Source: Siphonodentalium dalli
Lineage: Eukaryota > Mollusca > Scaphopoda > Gadilida > Siphonodentaliidae
DNA length: 64,000 bases
NCBI GenBank assembly: GCA_032622095.1
Contig: CP136063.1
Location: 118,190,723-118,254,722, forward strand
Direction of reading: 5' to 3'
Shown here in pieces: positions 23,635 to 35,595 of this stretch (within the stretch, counting starts at the first letter, position 1; every line of letters starts with the position of its first letter). The notes under the pieces were generated by a model. It did not search any database, was not told the DNA's origin, and saw only the letters and a list, made by a program, of their open reading frames with translations. The translations under genes and the position numbers were made by a program.

Positions 23635-23975
23635 AGTGATCAAATAGATAGTGAGAATAATCTTGCTCAAAGTAGTTATGTTTTTACGATTATTAATCAA
23701 AATTGACAACACACACTGTCATTCTTATATATTAATTAGATGCAATGACTCTCGATGGCGAAATCATTTGTGTTAGTTTATCACCGATAGTTGTGTCCTG
23801 AATCGAGATGTAAATATTTAAAATTGAGCGTAGTTCAGACAATGTTTTCTATGGAGTGGTATGACCAATTTTTTTGCCGATGTTAGTAGAATGCTACATT
23901 CCCCAGGTTGGCATAGTGCCTGAGTACTAACTTATCCATTTCATGCTCCCGAACAAGTCCATAATATGTCTTTAA
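23635..23975. repeat. Dispersed repeat, copy 2 (pair of 4205-4525)
   Basis: Same orientation and word order as the intronic copy at 4205-4525, including ATCTTGCTCAAAGTAGTTAT and TCTATGGAGTGGTATGAC. Divergence is moderate. Confidence 0.75.
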
Positions 23976-24059
23976 TAACTTCCATGAGTCCATATTTTAT
24001 TTTTTACACACCTAGCCAACGTAATAGTAATTTAGTGTTACCAAATTGGATGGGACACA

Positions 24060-24420
24060 TTCAAGATAAACTGTTTTTAATAAGAATTTTCCATCCGTCC
24101 ATCCATCCATTTGTCCATCCATCAACAATTCTTTAAACATCATCTTTTCCAGAATATTTAGTGTGGATATTCCTTAGGTGAATGGGAATAAGATTTGTTC
24201 AAATGGGGTCACCAGGTTAACAATGGGCAGTGCCAGGGACATAACTCTTTCCCTCTATATTAATTCTTTAAAATCTACTCAATCTACTTAGCTTATACTT
24301 GGTATAAAAGGTCCTTGGGTGACTGGGATTCAGATTTGTTCAAATGGGATTACAGGGTAAGATAGGGGCAGAGTGCTGGTCATAACTCTTTCCCTCCATA
24401 GTAATTCTTAAAATGTCTTT
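24060..24420. repeat. Two tandem degenerate copies of a 150-bp repeat
   Basis: GATTTGTTCAAATGGG, a GGGTAA or GGTTAA word, GGGCAG and CATAACTCTTTCCCTC recur about 145 bp apart. Weaker relatives extend from about 22260 to 25640. Confidence 0.65.
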
Positions 24421-24679
24421 TTCTCCAGAACTGCAAGTGACATATCTATAAACATTCCCTGGAGATGGCTAATGGTCATTAATTAAATTTTACTTCTCAC
24501 GGAGACACAATATATCATATGTATTTGTTCAAATCTCAAAATCAGAGATTTAACACTCCCCCCACCTGGTGACCACCTCTCCAGAAGAGAGTATATTTGT
24601 GCTGTTGAATTCAAGTTTGGTACTATCAGATATTTAGATTTACAATGGTGATGACTCTCCTTAAAGGATTACTCCCGTC

Positions 24680-25640
24680 TAGATCGTTATCGATTGCCGC
24701 TAATCCTCTGAGCACGGTGCCGAAAACATTTTTGTGATAGGCCGCCCGTAACTGAAGTTATGCCGATTTAAAGTTCCATCATGGATTATGCAGTCTGAAT
24801 AGTTAATGTTCCCTCATGTGACGTCACATGAGGGACTACTAGCGACACGCAGTGTCAAACTTAAAATGTCCCATTGACAGCATATGTCTTAAAAGGGCAC
24901 TAATTATTAATAAAATAAAATTATTAATTATATGACCAAAATGGTTGCAATCTGGTCAGTGAAAATGGAAACATGTGGGGTATATTGACACACAGAGTGT
25001 TAAGAGTTAGACGACTTAAAGGGGCAATAAAGAGCATTACTTATCAGCTTAGAAGATATGTAGGAAAACTGGTACAGATGGGTCACCACTCACCTGACAA
25101 GGGTAATGCCATGGGATGGGAGTCTTTGAAGTTTGACGTTGAAGTTTGGCCACAGATGTTTTAAAGGGAGGGGGGGACTAATAAATTATATGATCAATAA
25201 AGAGCGTTTATTATCAGTCCAGAAATATGTCGGGAAATTGTTGGTAAAACCATTGTGACAGGAAGAGTACTAGTCAGAGGTTACATGTACATTGCGTCGT
25301 GTTTATACGTGCCGTCAATGGAATCAGGATCGATGCGTTAGACTGTTATTTTAGGGCACTAATTATTAATTAGTTATAATTAATTATTTAACCAAAATGG
25401 TTGCAATCTGGTCAGTGAAAATTTAAACATGGGGGTAAATTGACCCATAGTGTGTCAAGAGTTAGATGCCCTTTTAAGACATCTGATGTCAACAGGACCT
25501 ATCTAATAAGACTTTTTTGGGTCAAATTACCGCTATATACAAATTTTCAGTTCTTGAAATGTCTTTGCAAGAACCAGCAGGTCTATTTAGCTCAAATTTA
25601 ATATTGAGGCTCCTTTGGTGATTGACATTCATATTCAGAT
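24680..25640. repeat. Worn repeat family shared with 54600-55150
   Basis: CAAAATGGTTGCAATCTGGT followed by CAGTGAAAA occurs at about 24940 and 25393. Its inverted relative lies near 54850. CCTATCTAATAAGAC with GGGTCAAATTACC at about 25498 recurs at 54950 and 55095. Stretches TTAAGACATCTGATGTCAAC belong to the same family. Confidence 0.6.
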
Positions 25641-27414
25641 TCAGGTTTGGTCCGGTCGGGAGGGGACTGGTTATGTTTACAACTACTTATTTTAAAGAGA
25701 TTTTGACAATTACTGACTTGTGGTCTACAGAGTCCAAGTCTTCTCAATCTTTACAGTCAGGTGATCATCTCAACAGTCTATGACTGTCTTGTTTTTTTTT
25801 GCATACTTATGTACTTTCTTAGACAGATGTCTTTTAACACATGAGCATATATATGGTTAACGGACATTGTTTTCACATACAGTTGTACTTCTGCACTCAA
25901 TGACAGGCATATTAAAATATGCTTGTCTTTAAAATAAATGTTGTTTTATATGTGACTATTTTGTTCTATATACACAGTGAAAAATTATTGTTGCTTAATA
26001 TGTTTGTTAATAGACCTTGTTTGCTCTATATTTCGTCATTCTGCTCGCCTCTGACGCTAAACGACTTAATACGAATATATTTGTTTTGTTTTAAGAGTCA
26101 TGAAACCATGTTGTGTGCAACTCTTTGAATACTCAGCATTCGTTACAACAACTGTCATATTTGCTGTTAAATAAAACTCTCTTTTTTTTCCAAAGAAATT
26201 GTGATATCGCTGAACATGATTGTTTATTTGGATCCTACTGTATGCAGAGAGGAGGGGGTTGACATTTGTGATCAAAATAACCTTTGAACTAGCAAATTAG
26301 CCAATTTTTGATTTCACCATATATAGCATTTTGTATCAGACAGGTTTGTAGTTTATTTAAGATATTGATTCTAATTATTTTTTTTAATCATTCAGATTAA
26401 TATGTTGTATATGATTGTGAGAGATAAATTTGATACACATGGCAAAATACCTCTGGGTACCTCTTTTCAAACCCCTCATCTCAAATTCAGCCTTCATACA
26501 AAATCCAATGTAGAAATGTGTCTTGTACCCTTATTACAATAATGTGACTTTGCTGACTTTACATAGAAATGATTGCATAGTGGACATAGTGCTTTCATAC
26601 TTGGGTCCTTTGTCATAGTTTTGTATGCAGGATATTTGTATTGTTACTGATTCATTAAAAATGTTTTTACATGATTTTCGTTGAAATAAATATGTGTTAT
26701 AATAATTTTCTCTCTTTGATTAAAAGAGTTGTGAAAGCTACCTACATGTAGGACATGTTTTCAGGGGTTGGCGATATATAAATATGTAAATTTTGGTAGA
26801 ATAAACTTTATTTTCTAAATATATATGCTCAATAAAACAATATTGAACAATGATACTGCACTCTGTGGTCATGGTGGTGTGCAGTTCCACTGTTTCCAAG
26901 TTTTATATAAATTTTATTAGAAAGCTATATGTAGATAACATTGTGACCTCCCACTCACATCAATTATGTTAAAAAGTCAATCTTGATATAAATTATTGAG
27001 ATAATAATGTACTGATAATTTTGAAAGATATATATCAAATTGATAACGATTTGTTTCTAGATTTTGATATGAAAATCTCCATTGTCCTCTCACCTGGATG
27101 AACATCCAAGAAGTAACTGTAAATATTATCCAGTGTCAGTAAATTAGTTGTTAATTTAAGTCCAGATTCTGAACATCTATGGTATTACCAAGTAGAAAAA
27201 GTCAAGGAATCGTAATTGCATTTATTTTTTAACACACTGAAGGGTTAAGAAATGTAAGGGTGTTGTCATTTGGCACTGTATGATACTGATAGTGTTCATA
27301 CTATAAATACTGTGGCAAAAATATCCAGGTTCAATGAAAATGTTCCGTTGCACTGTGGAAGGAGAAGATAAAATTATTGGCGCCACCAACAATCCCATTC
27401 AAATCACACCACAT

Positions 27415-27420
27415 TTTATT
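27415..27420 (-). promoter_or_regulatory. Candidate polyadenylation signal for NDK
   Basis: AATAAA on the minus strand, about 580 bases after the stop. No closer canonical hexamer was seen. Weak evidence in AT-rich DNA. Confidence 0.25.
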
Positions 27421-27998
27421 TCAATCGACCCATACTACCCTCTGTCAGTTCAAAATCCAGCTAATCCATGTTATTTCATGATTGGGAAATGGTCAGACAG
27501 AAAATGTGTACATATTATAATTGTTCTTCCAAAGAGATGAATATTTTTCATTCCAGTTAGTTTTTTCTCCTAACCTATGGTAATTAAGTCACACACCAAA
27601 AAAATGAATTTACTATGATAGTATTGTAAGTTGTAGATGCACCAAATTAGGGGTTTTACAACCAACGTAGAATGCGCGCAAATCTAAATAAAGAAATAAT
27701 GCAATATTGTTACTGCTTAGAAACAATTCCCCATGCTTTTTGTTAGAAACTAAACAACACTCGACCTGCATTTTCTCTGACACAAGCAGGTTTTATGAAT
27801 AATATCACATCCATATCATCATTATGCATTACTATTAGTCTATTCTTAAGGAAATTATCATAATTTGATAAATGTTATTTCTAAATTATAACAACGAAGG
27901 CCATGTTTTATGGCCAAATGAAGTCTTGAAGGTTTATATTATGATATAGCACAGTCGGGATGAGTTTTCATTTCATGTGTTTTTCTGTAAGACATTTT

Positions 27999-28468
27999 TC
28001 ATTCATAGATCCACGATTCCTGTTCCTGATCCCAGTGAGAGAAGTCACTTTCTTCAAACCAGAGTCCACACTCACGGATACCACTCTCTGGGGAATCGCT
28101 ACCGTGGCAAATGTTTCTCCCAATGTCAATAGCATAATCTCCTCTGATTGTTCCAGGCATGGACGTTACAGGGTCAGTTTCCCCAAGGAGCATCCGTCCC
28201 ATGGTAACCATGTTTTTACCTTCCCATGCCATAGCAACGACCGGGCCAGAATTCATGTATTTAATCAAGCCCTCAAAAAATGGTTTGTGTGATAGATCCT
28301 TATAGTGGTCCCGTAGTAGCGACTCCGGAGCCCACATCATCTTCATCGCTATAAGCTTGAAACCTTTCTGTTCGAACCTTTTAATAATTTCGCCAATCAA
28401 TCCTCTTTGTACGCCATCGGGTTTTACCATTATGAATGACCTTTCTCGATCTAGTGGCTTGGCGAGTT
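27999..28468 (-). CDS. NME: NDK exon 2 (whole catalytic domain)
   Basis: The acceptor ATCTCATTTCAG is followed by 156 residues and TGA at 28001-27999. It carries the complete NDK fold, including the Kpn loop region and the NICHGSDS active site. Having the entire domain in one exon is unusual for an animal NME gene, which normally has several introns. That could mean old intron loss or a retroposed origin followed by gain of a 5' exon. Confidence 0.93.
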
Positions 28469-31400
28469 CTGAAATGAGATAAATACGGCTATATTTTTTA
28501 ACAAACTTGGAGCAGGAATGAAGCCTGGAAATCTTACTTTAGGATCCTGAGTTTGACTAACCCTCACTACAGTAATGCCCAAAGTAATTGAACCCTTAAC
28601 CACAGCAGAATTATGGGTAATTTTTCAGGATTTAGTCGGAAATATTGCTTGTTGCCATTCATCGGAAAGCTCGAGAGCTTTTCGATGAATGGCAACAAGC
28701 CATATTTCCGACTAAATCCTGAAAAATTTCCCATAATTCTGCTGTGGTTTAGTGGTCGATAACTTAGGGCATTACTGTATATGTCTTATTCTGATTTCAC
28801 TAAGGATGAGTTGGGGATTATAATTCATCAACTTTCTGAATTGAAATAAAGTTACAATGAATATTCGATCATTTTTTATTCCTTCACTAGAGCCCACTGA
28901 TTGCTGGTTGGTCAGTTGGATGACAGACAATTTTAGCTGGTTTTGGTGGGTATATTTAGCTGGACAGGCGGGTGTATGTGTGTGCCTAAAAATCTGATTG
29001 GGTACTGAGTGCCAAAAACTACAGGGTGGAACAATAGGACAGGGTAGAATTTTGCTAAAACAAGTAACACTACATGTACAGGTCGAAATAACAGTACAGG
29101 GTGGAACGATTTGGGATTTTGCATTCACGATACCGACATATTCACATGTGAAATTCACAAAATGTTTCACCATGTACTATTATCCCTGTCCAGTATATAT
29201 ACAGTTCGGAATTGCATGCTAACACATTCAGATGTGACCAAAATATAGCTATTAGGTCAACTTTACGTGTAAAGTTAGAGCTATTGCCATGGCTTTGGTA
29301 TCCGTCGTCCATGTGTGCAATCAATTAGCCTGCAGGCCGTACTGTTTGTCTGATCGTCATGAAATTTGTCATGGATGTGAATATTGACATGTAGATGGGA
29401 ACGAGTCTTTTTTTTGGAGTCATTCGGAAAAAAAAATGGCCACCGGCAGCCATCTTGGATTTTACTTTTTGCATGAGTAAATCTTTCAGGTCGTACCTTT
29501 GGTCGGATCATTATGAAATTTGTCATGGATGTTAACATTGATATGTAGATGGGAACGAGTCATCTTGGGGTCAATCGGCCATAAAACATGGCCACTGGCA
29601 GCCATCTTGGATTTTACTCTTTGCATGACTAAATTGTTTGGCACAGGCTACAAGTCTTAACTTTGTCGGATCATTATGAAATTTGTCATGCTGTATTGAC
29701 ATGTAGATGGGAACAAGTCATTTTGGGTTCATTCGGCAAAAATGCATGGCCGCCAGCAGCCATCTTGAATTTCAAAATGCAATCAATTAACACGGGCTAC
29801 AGGCCGAACTGATTGTCTGATCATCAAGAAATTTGTCGCCGATGTTAATATTGACATGCAGATCGGAATGAATCATTTGGCCATAAAACATGGCCACCGG
29901 CAGCCATCTTGGATTTTACTTTTTGCATGAGTAAATCTTTCAGGTCGTACCTTTGGTCGGATCATTATGAAATTTGTCATGGGTGTTAACATTGATATGT
30001 AGATGGGAACGAGTCATCTTGGGGTCAATCGGCCATAAAACATGGCCACTGGCAGCCATCTTGGATTTTACTCTTTGCATGACTAAATTGTTTGGCACAG
30101 GCTACAAGTCTTAACTTTGTCGGATCATTATGAAATTTGTCATGCTGTATTGACATGTAGATGGGAACAAGTCATTTTGGGTTCATTCGGCAAAAATGCA
30201 TGGCCGCCAGCAGCCATCTTGAATTTCAAAATGCAATCAATTAACACGGGCTACAGGCCGTACTGATTGTCTGATCATCAAGAAATTTGTCGCCGATGTT
30301 AATATTGACATGCAGATCGGAATGAATCATTTGGCCATAAAACATGGCCACCAGCAGCCATCTTGAATTTTACTCTTTGCATGACTAAATCCTTTGGCAT
30401 GGGCTAGAGGTCATACCTTTGGTCAGATCATCATGAAATTTGTCATGTATGTTAACATTGATATGTAGATGGGAAGGAGTCATAAGGCATGGCTGCCGGC
30501 AGCCATCTTGGATTTCAAAATTCAATTAATCATTCCATGCATTGCTCAACACAAAAATTTTACTTCTTCGCAAAGTTGAGCTACAGTGTCATGGACACAT
30601 TCATTAACTATTAAATTTCAGTTGGTGCCAATACTAGATATTATCGGGAAGCCAAAGATTTTTTCACATAATTCTTTAGCAATAATGTTATAAGTGTACA
30701 GAACCAAATATCAATCCTACAGAGGGTATTTTACCTATATAATCTTATTTGACACTTGAGAGTATTTGGGTTTGTTTGGAGTGCTTTCAAGATGGCGTAA
30801 TGTGAGTCTGGTTCAAATGTGCAGGTATACTTGTGTGTATATTCGTCTGGACGTCCGGTGGATACAAAAACATTGTAGGACATTTGCATGTGTCTTTTAT
30901 TGTGTGTATCTAATGGTTAGAAATGCTGAATTGCAGCAAAACGACTACGGATAACAGTTTTGACGACAACGCACCATCATTATTTCGTACCACTTTTACA
31001 ATTCAAAGCGCGTGTTTGGTATACAGTCCCTTGAAACTTCACTTGTCATCTCATTTCCAACAATACGATAATCATAACCTGTTTATTGTTAATACTATAG
31101 ATATGACCAGTCACAACGTATGACCCGGGATTCTCGTGATATATTGTGGCAATATAGATATAAATGCCAGGTCATATGTGGTGGAAATTCAGTTTATTGT
31201 TAGCATGGATGATCTGATAGACGTGATGCTCATGGGGGAAGAGGGGTTCCCAGATCTTGATCTGACATCCGATGATCAACCACGACGCCATCATTTCAAC
31301 CCCATTCAAGTCCGCGATATGATTTGAATGCGATTTCGGTTTCACAGGCCAATCACCTCTTTGGAATTATGGAATGCGACAAACGGTTGATGTGCTCGCT

Positions 31401-34400
31401 GAATTGGTCCTATCAAATCGAACCAAAGTCCATGCACTGTGCACCATGCCGAGACGTTTTCGCTACCCAAAGAGATCATTTTTTGGCGACTACAGCCACA
31501 TTGTGTACTTCCAGCTTGACGATTACTGCAAGGCTTTGTGTCGCCTGCAGTCAGCGATGTCTGTCCGTTGTGAATAGCGATTTTATTTCGCGGGAAGCTC
31601 GTGATTCACGACGACGAGTACAGTGATTGCCAATCTAAACAGCACACCGAGGTCGTACCTCAATTTTACTGGACTGTTTACCAATAAATTTCAGGTGTTA
31701 TTTGAGCTTATAATATTAGAAACCATGAAATCGTAACCGTTCTTACGGATAGTAAAAGATGACAACAATTAGAAAGTACACAGATGTTCAGTTGGTGACG
31801 TTATAGTACCCTATCCGTAATCGTAAACGTGAGTTTTGCGAAAGGTCTCTATTATTCAAATCGTCGTCCGGGTAACTCTGAACAAATCATGATTCTCATT
31901 CAAGTTGGAGGTGGGGAGATAGATCGTCAGAAATCATCGGATTTTACTTGCAGGTTCTCAAATGTCTCCACTGCACATATAACGAATTCGTTAAAATGTC
32001 CAATATTATTCAAGTTATATCACCCGTATATCAAACGTTTCGGATGAACTGAATGACGGGCGGATATTGCTCAATTATTTAGTCCTTCAATTATTTAGTC
32101 CTTCGAATTGGTGAGGGTGCAGAAACATGCTTACTTTTTTCACATGTGTCACTTTTCGAACTTTCCGGTGACCGTGGCAAATTGACTACGTCTCCCTCAC
32201 AAACGCCATATGGTTCAATGTAATGGAGAACATCAGTACCAACAGAATGTAGGACTAGAGTCAGTAGAAACTGCACACGCACTATATATAATACTCCCGA
32301 ATAATCCATAGAACTTCGTTCATTATAACACTGCTGGTCGGTGGTATATATGCTTAAGTACCAGAAAGCGCGCATCCGAACGAAAAAATGCAAGTAAGTG
32401 CATGTGTATAATATACATCGATCTACCCAAGCCGATTTCAGCCCTAGGCTAAATATCTACGGGCAACGAGAACCACGTAAGAGAAGTATATTATATATCC
32501 ATCATCATATCTTCACTCATATTACTTCCCAAATGACACGTACGAAGCAATATACCTATAGTTACGCCACATGAAGGAATATTGTATTATACTGACTGGG
32601 TATATAAGATTTATGTTGGCACGAAAATCAATCAGTGAATGCAGCGCAATACTGGCAGTCCGCCCGAGTGACTTGTGAAGATGCTACGTCCTATTTGACA
32701 CCACGCAGTTATTATGTATAGCATGCATATACCCACAAATAATATATCGTCGTATTGCCTTAATATAAAGTCCGAAGGATGTAAGTCGCTTTCTTTTTTG
32801 CATAATCGGATTTACACGCACTGACACTTTCGTCGTGCAGCTTGTCTCAGAACGGCGCACCTTTAGCCCAATCAGAACCTTGTTTTATTTTAGTGTATCC
32901 CTGATAAGACATTTTACTTTCTTGTTGATTTATATGATGTAAATAAAATAGCGACATGTGTCCTTTTGATTCTAAAACATCTGATCCTGGCAACGAAATG
33001 TCGAAATATATCTGGCAAAAACTCGTAACAACAATATATTGCGTGATTATATATACTGGCAGCATACCGCAGTAGATCGGCAAGGGGTGCAGTTATATAT
33101 TCTCAAATGGTGTGTTTTATCTCCGAAAAAAGACCAATATATCATCTTACGTCCTGCATGGTGGCTGTCGGATTTGCATCGGAAAGACTTCTTGGATTGA
33201 TATAGTTATCATTGCCACAAATAAAATATTTTAAAATTATAGGTCCATCCATAACAAAGAGCGCTAGTTGTTAATTTGACAAAAATGAAGCTGAGACCAG
33301 TTGTGTGGCAAGTTAAAACAACTACATGTAATAATATTAGGTCACGTCGCAAAGAAAATGAACTTCGCATATAAGTATATAGTTCGTGTGGTTGTCGACA
33401 TAATTTAATCCCCAGAATGTCCTGCAATATGGCGAAGAAGTACTATAGTTTCAAACTAATTCCAGACCTCCAGTCACAACATCGAATCTAGTTTATTGTC
33501 GTTTTCCGCTTTCTGTTGAAAACTTTGGAAAATCAAATATGACTTATAGAATAGAGATATTAAAGATGCATTATCCTATTTAACGCTCCTAAATTACTAT
33601 TTCTTTGGCTTCGGGGGTAAAAAATATTTGATTCGAGTCGAGGAACCCGCCCATCAAAGCTCAGAGTAATCAGATATCGATTTTTGAAGTTTCTTATTTC
33701 CCGAGATGTGCAATTATTTGTGGCCCGGAAAAACGTCGACAAACGACGATCTCGGACAAAATTGCGGATGAAGATGGATAACTCCAATATCAAGGGGTAA
33801 CACGGCCAAATATCGTGATACTCAAATGATAATACGGCCATATTTCGTTGAACAAAATGTTGAAATATAGCACTTTTTGGAAATTTGATACCATAGTTGA
33901 CAGTGGTTAGCAGTATTTTGTTGTAATTAATCGATTCTGATAACTAAAGCGTATTTTGAAGAAATTTTGTTGCTGTTGTTGTTGTGTCTTGATGATATGG
34001 GGACCGTCTGATCATATTGAGTACCTTTAATGCCAAATAATTTAATTATATTATTGCAAACTTAACAAAATTAATGTTGGTGTCCCTGGAACATCGAAAC
34101 GATGTCCAATAAATGAATAATTCAATGTCAAACAAAGTAACTTGCTAGATTATAAATAAAACGTAAAATAGGTTTTGTTATAATTAGCCTGGAACTAAGA
34201 CTATATATTGATGACTTGAAAATACTCGCGACAGATTGTGGCATCAGAAAGAAAGAGTCCACTATTTCAACAGCATATATGATAATAAACAATAACATGC
34301 GCCCCCCCCCCCCCCCGCGCCCCCCCCCCCCCCCCCCCCGGGGACGCACATTGATGGACCCGACTCCATCATGTATATACATCTGTTATATCATAATTCC

Positions 34401-34787
34401 ATATATATTGTATACTACTTTTTATACACGTGGATCGTACCTTACATTATACTTATGTAAATATCATGTTCTTTATATTATTGTCGGGAGCGAGACCAAG
34501 ATAAGTTTTGTAACTTGTGCCTCAATCCCCTGCATTTAAGTATGGATGCAAATAAATATGTTTACATCAATAAACAATAAACGTAAAGACGAAAATGCCA
34601 AGAATTTCTTAAACTTCGCCTCATGGGTATAACGAGTTCGTATATCAGTAGCAATTGCACATTAATTTGATGTGTTTTTAGAAGTAGGTCCGCTTCAACA
34701 CACATACATTACCCGGCTTATTACAGATAACTTACCTGACAATGCGGCGTCAATCACGCCCAATCCGAATTCAGGAACACCCGCCAT
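27999..34787 (-). CDS. NME: Nucleoside diphosphate kinase, group I (gene model, 2 exons)
   Basis: Exon 1 at 34787-34736 and exon 2 at 28468-27999 join across a 6.27-kb intron in phase (split G|AA, Glu) to give 173 residues. The enzyme transfers the gamma-phosphate between nucleoside triphosphates and diphosphates through a phospho-histidine. Visible signatures are [53 protein letters not shown] and the active-site [10 protein letters not shown] with His139, ending in SWIYE. The N-terminus is about 15 residues longer than in human NME1/NME2. The first-exon residues [15 protein letters not shown] are not family-conserved, but a clean GTAAGT donor and phase agreement support them. It appears complete and functional. 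It could be an NME1/2-type or diverged NME3-type paralogue; the symbol is at family level. Confidence 0.88.
28568..28779. mobile_element. TA-flanked palindromic element (Tc1/mariner-type ends), complete copy
   Basis: TA, then CAGTAATGCCC..., and the mirrored ...GGCATTACTG, then TA. The arms share CAGCAGAATTATGGGTAA, TTTCAGGATTTAGTCGGAAA and TTGCCATTCATCGGAAAGCT, and meet at a central CTCGAG. A TA target with CAGT ends is the Tc1/mariner pattern. There is no coding capacity. Confidence 0.88.
29280..30560. repeat. Tandem array of a 151-bp unit with a 454-bp higher-order period
   Basis: GCCATCTTG(G/A)ATTT recurs at about 29449, 29601, 29759, 29903, 30055, 30213, 30357 and 30502, spacings 144-158 bp. 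Units 29437-29890 and 29891-30344 are near-identical 454-bp blocks of three diverged monomers, so the array shows recent three-unit amplification on top of older divergence. It belongs to the CATCTTGGATTTTACTC family. Confidence 0.85.
31205..31626 (+). pseudogene. Decayed PIF/Harbinger-type transposase N-terminal region
   Basis: Three frames together recall the Harbinger nuclease N-terminus. First, [10 protein letters not shown] and [12 protein letters not shown] from 31205. Then a second frame with [10 protein letters not shown] at about 31380. Then a third with [17 protein letters not shown] and [16 protein letters not shown] to 31626. The usual order is an NP(I/L) motif, a YRF-type helix with VLxLxELV, then RFxATGxFLxTTGD. 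At least two frameshifts and an internal stop break it, and the DDE catalytic core is not seen. Assignment is by remembered pattern, not alignment. Confidence 0.45.
33560..34030 (-). mobile_element. TTAA-flanked element, family 3, single copy
   Basis: Starts TTAAAGATGCATTATC and ends GATCATATTGAGTACCTTTAA. It matches both copies at 39839-40766 over its length, with words such as GTCGAGGAACCC, ATGAAGATGGATAACTC and TTGACAGTGGTTAGCA. TTAA lies at both ends. Confidence 0.75.
34302..34343. repeat. C-homopolymer tract (poly-G on the NDK sense strand)
   Basis: Fifteen C, GCG, then a run of twenty C, closed by GGGG. On the minus strand, the NDK transcript strand, this is a run of G able to form a quadruplex or promote an R-loop about 400 bases after exon 1. 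Exact lengths may be affected by sequencing of homopolymers. Confidence 0.85.
34736..34787 (-). CDS. NME: NDK exon 1 (start codon, 17 codons plus 1 base)
   Basis: ATG at 34787-34785 opens [17 protein letters not shown], then a split G before donor GTAAGT (34735 downward). It is chosen as the start because exon 2 has a strong acceptor in front of [12 protein letters not shown], so the Met inside exon 2 is not the natural start. Similarity is not informative for these residues; the splice phase is the evidence. Confidence 0.7.
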
Positions 34788-35467
34788 TTAGCTGGTACAA
34801 TTTCAGAAAACAGTACTTTATCAAGTCCTGGTAGAACGATACTTCCCTCGGGTTTATGGATGTAATGCCGACAGTCCCGTTGAAAATTTCTAGAATTGAT
34901 GCCACATACATAAACCGGTACAGTTTAATACAATCAGAAGCATGTATATGAACTACGTGTACACCAGTCCTCGCAAAACGATACGGCGTTCCGAACACTT
35001 AACCAAGTGGAACATCTTAGTTTACCTAACAATAATAAACTTTCAAGATAAATATTGACTGGTGTACGGTGCGTCGAGAGTTATGCTACGCCGACTTTAT
35101 CATTGAAGTGGCGACACATTTAGGTTAGAAGGAACTAAATAAGTAGAATTACGTCTCGAATACGAGTTAAAACAATTTATGGCACGCGATTGGCGTATAT
35201 AATATTTCAATTAAATTTACAAATTCAAAAAAAATAATACCCATGGCATGTTTTCCCTTGTCTGAAATGCGTTCGTGTCCAAACATTGACGGGAGAATAA
35301 GGCTGGGTATTTGCTTTCTTTTTTTTTTTTAGCAAAAAGTGGGGTTGTGTGCATGGAAAACGTGTGTTGAAAAGTTGAAAAAAGTGTGACTCGGATAGTA
35401 CTCATAGATGGCAACAGATGCGGGAAGGGTTGGGCTTCACGTCACATGATATTCAGGGAACAGTTAT

Positions 35468-35595
35468 ACTGGACTCCGAAAGTGTCACGAATATACTACC
35501 TGACTTCACAGGAGTCCCGAAAGTCATATATTGGACTCGAATCGAGTCCAATATGACTTCTATCAAAATTATCTGGACTCCGGGTGATGTCACGA
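35468..35595. mobile_element. Short hairpin element
   Basis: CTGGACTCCGAAAGTGTCACG at the left is mirrored by CGGAGTCCAG with a GTGATGTCACG word at the right. A perfect inner hairpin, TTGGACTCGA/TCGAGTCCAA, sits at about 35530-35552. Confidence 0.6.

Larger units (their letters stand above)
18954..27998. other. Gene-free interval between the RNF213-like and NDK genes
   Basis: About 9 kb with no supported exon on either strand. It contains the RNF213 3' UTR of unknown length, hairpin elements at 19260 and 20911, a TATGGTAAAC-type repeat at 21420-21790, a dispersed repeat at 23635, and several worn repeat families between 22260 and 25640. From about 25650 to 27950 the sequence is AT-rich and I see nothing specific. 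Confidence 0.6.
28469..34735 (-). other. NDK intron 1, 6.3 kb, repeat-filled
   Basis: No additional NDK exon is needed by phase. It contains a TA-flanked palindromic element, the 151-bp tandem array, a decayed Harbinger-type transposase, a TTAA-flanked element arm and a C/G homopolymer tract, each listed separately. The sections 30660-31100 and 31630-33550 show nothing I can assign. Confidence 0.7.

Noticed and set aside
27999-28430. NDK starting at the Met inside exon 2 (143 residues)
   Set aside because: That Met lies within the conserved segment before KPDG. Upstream in-frame residues (LDRERSF), a strong acceptor and a phase-matched first exon show that the real protein is longer.
32599-32640. 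TATATAAG followed by an initiator-like TCAATCAGTG as a promoter
   Set aside because: No downstream coding exon could be identified, and TATATAA words are frequent in this AT-rich intron.
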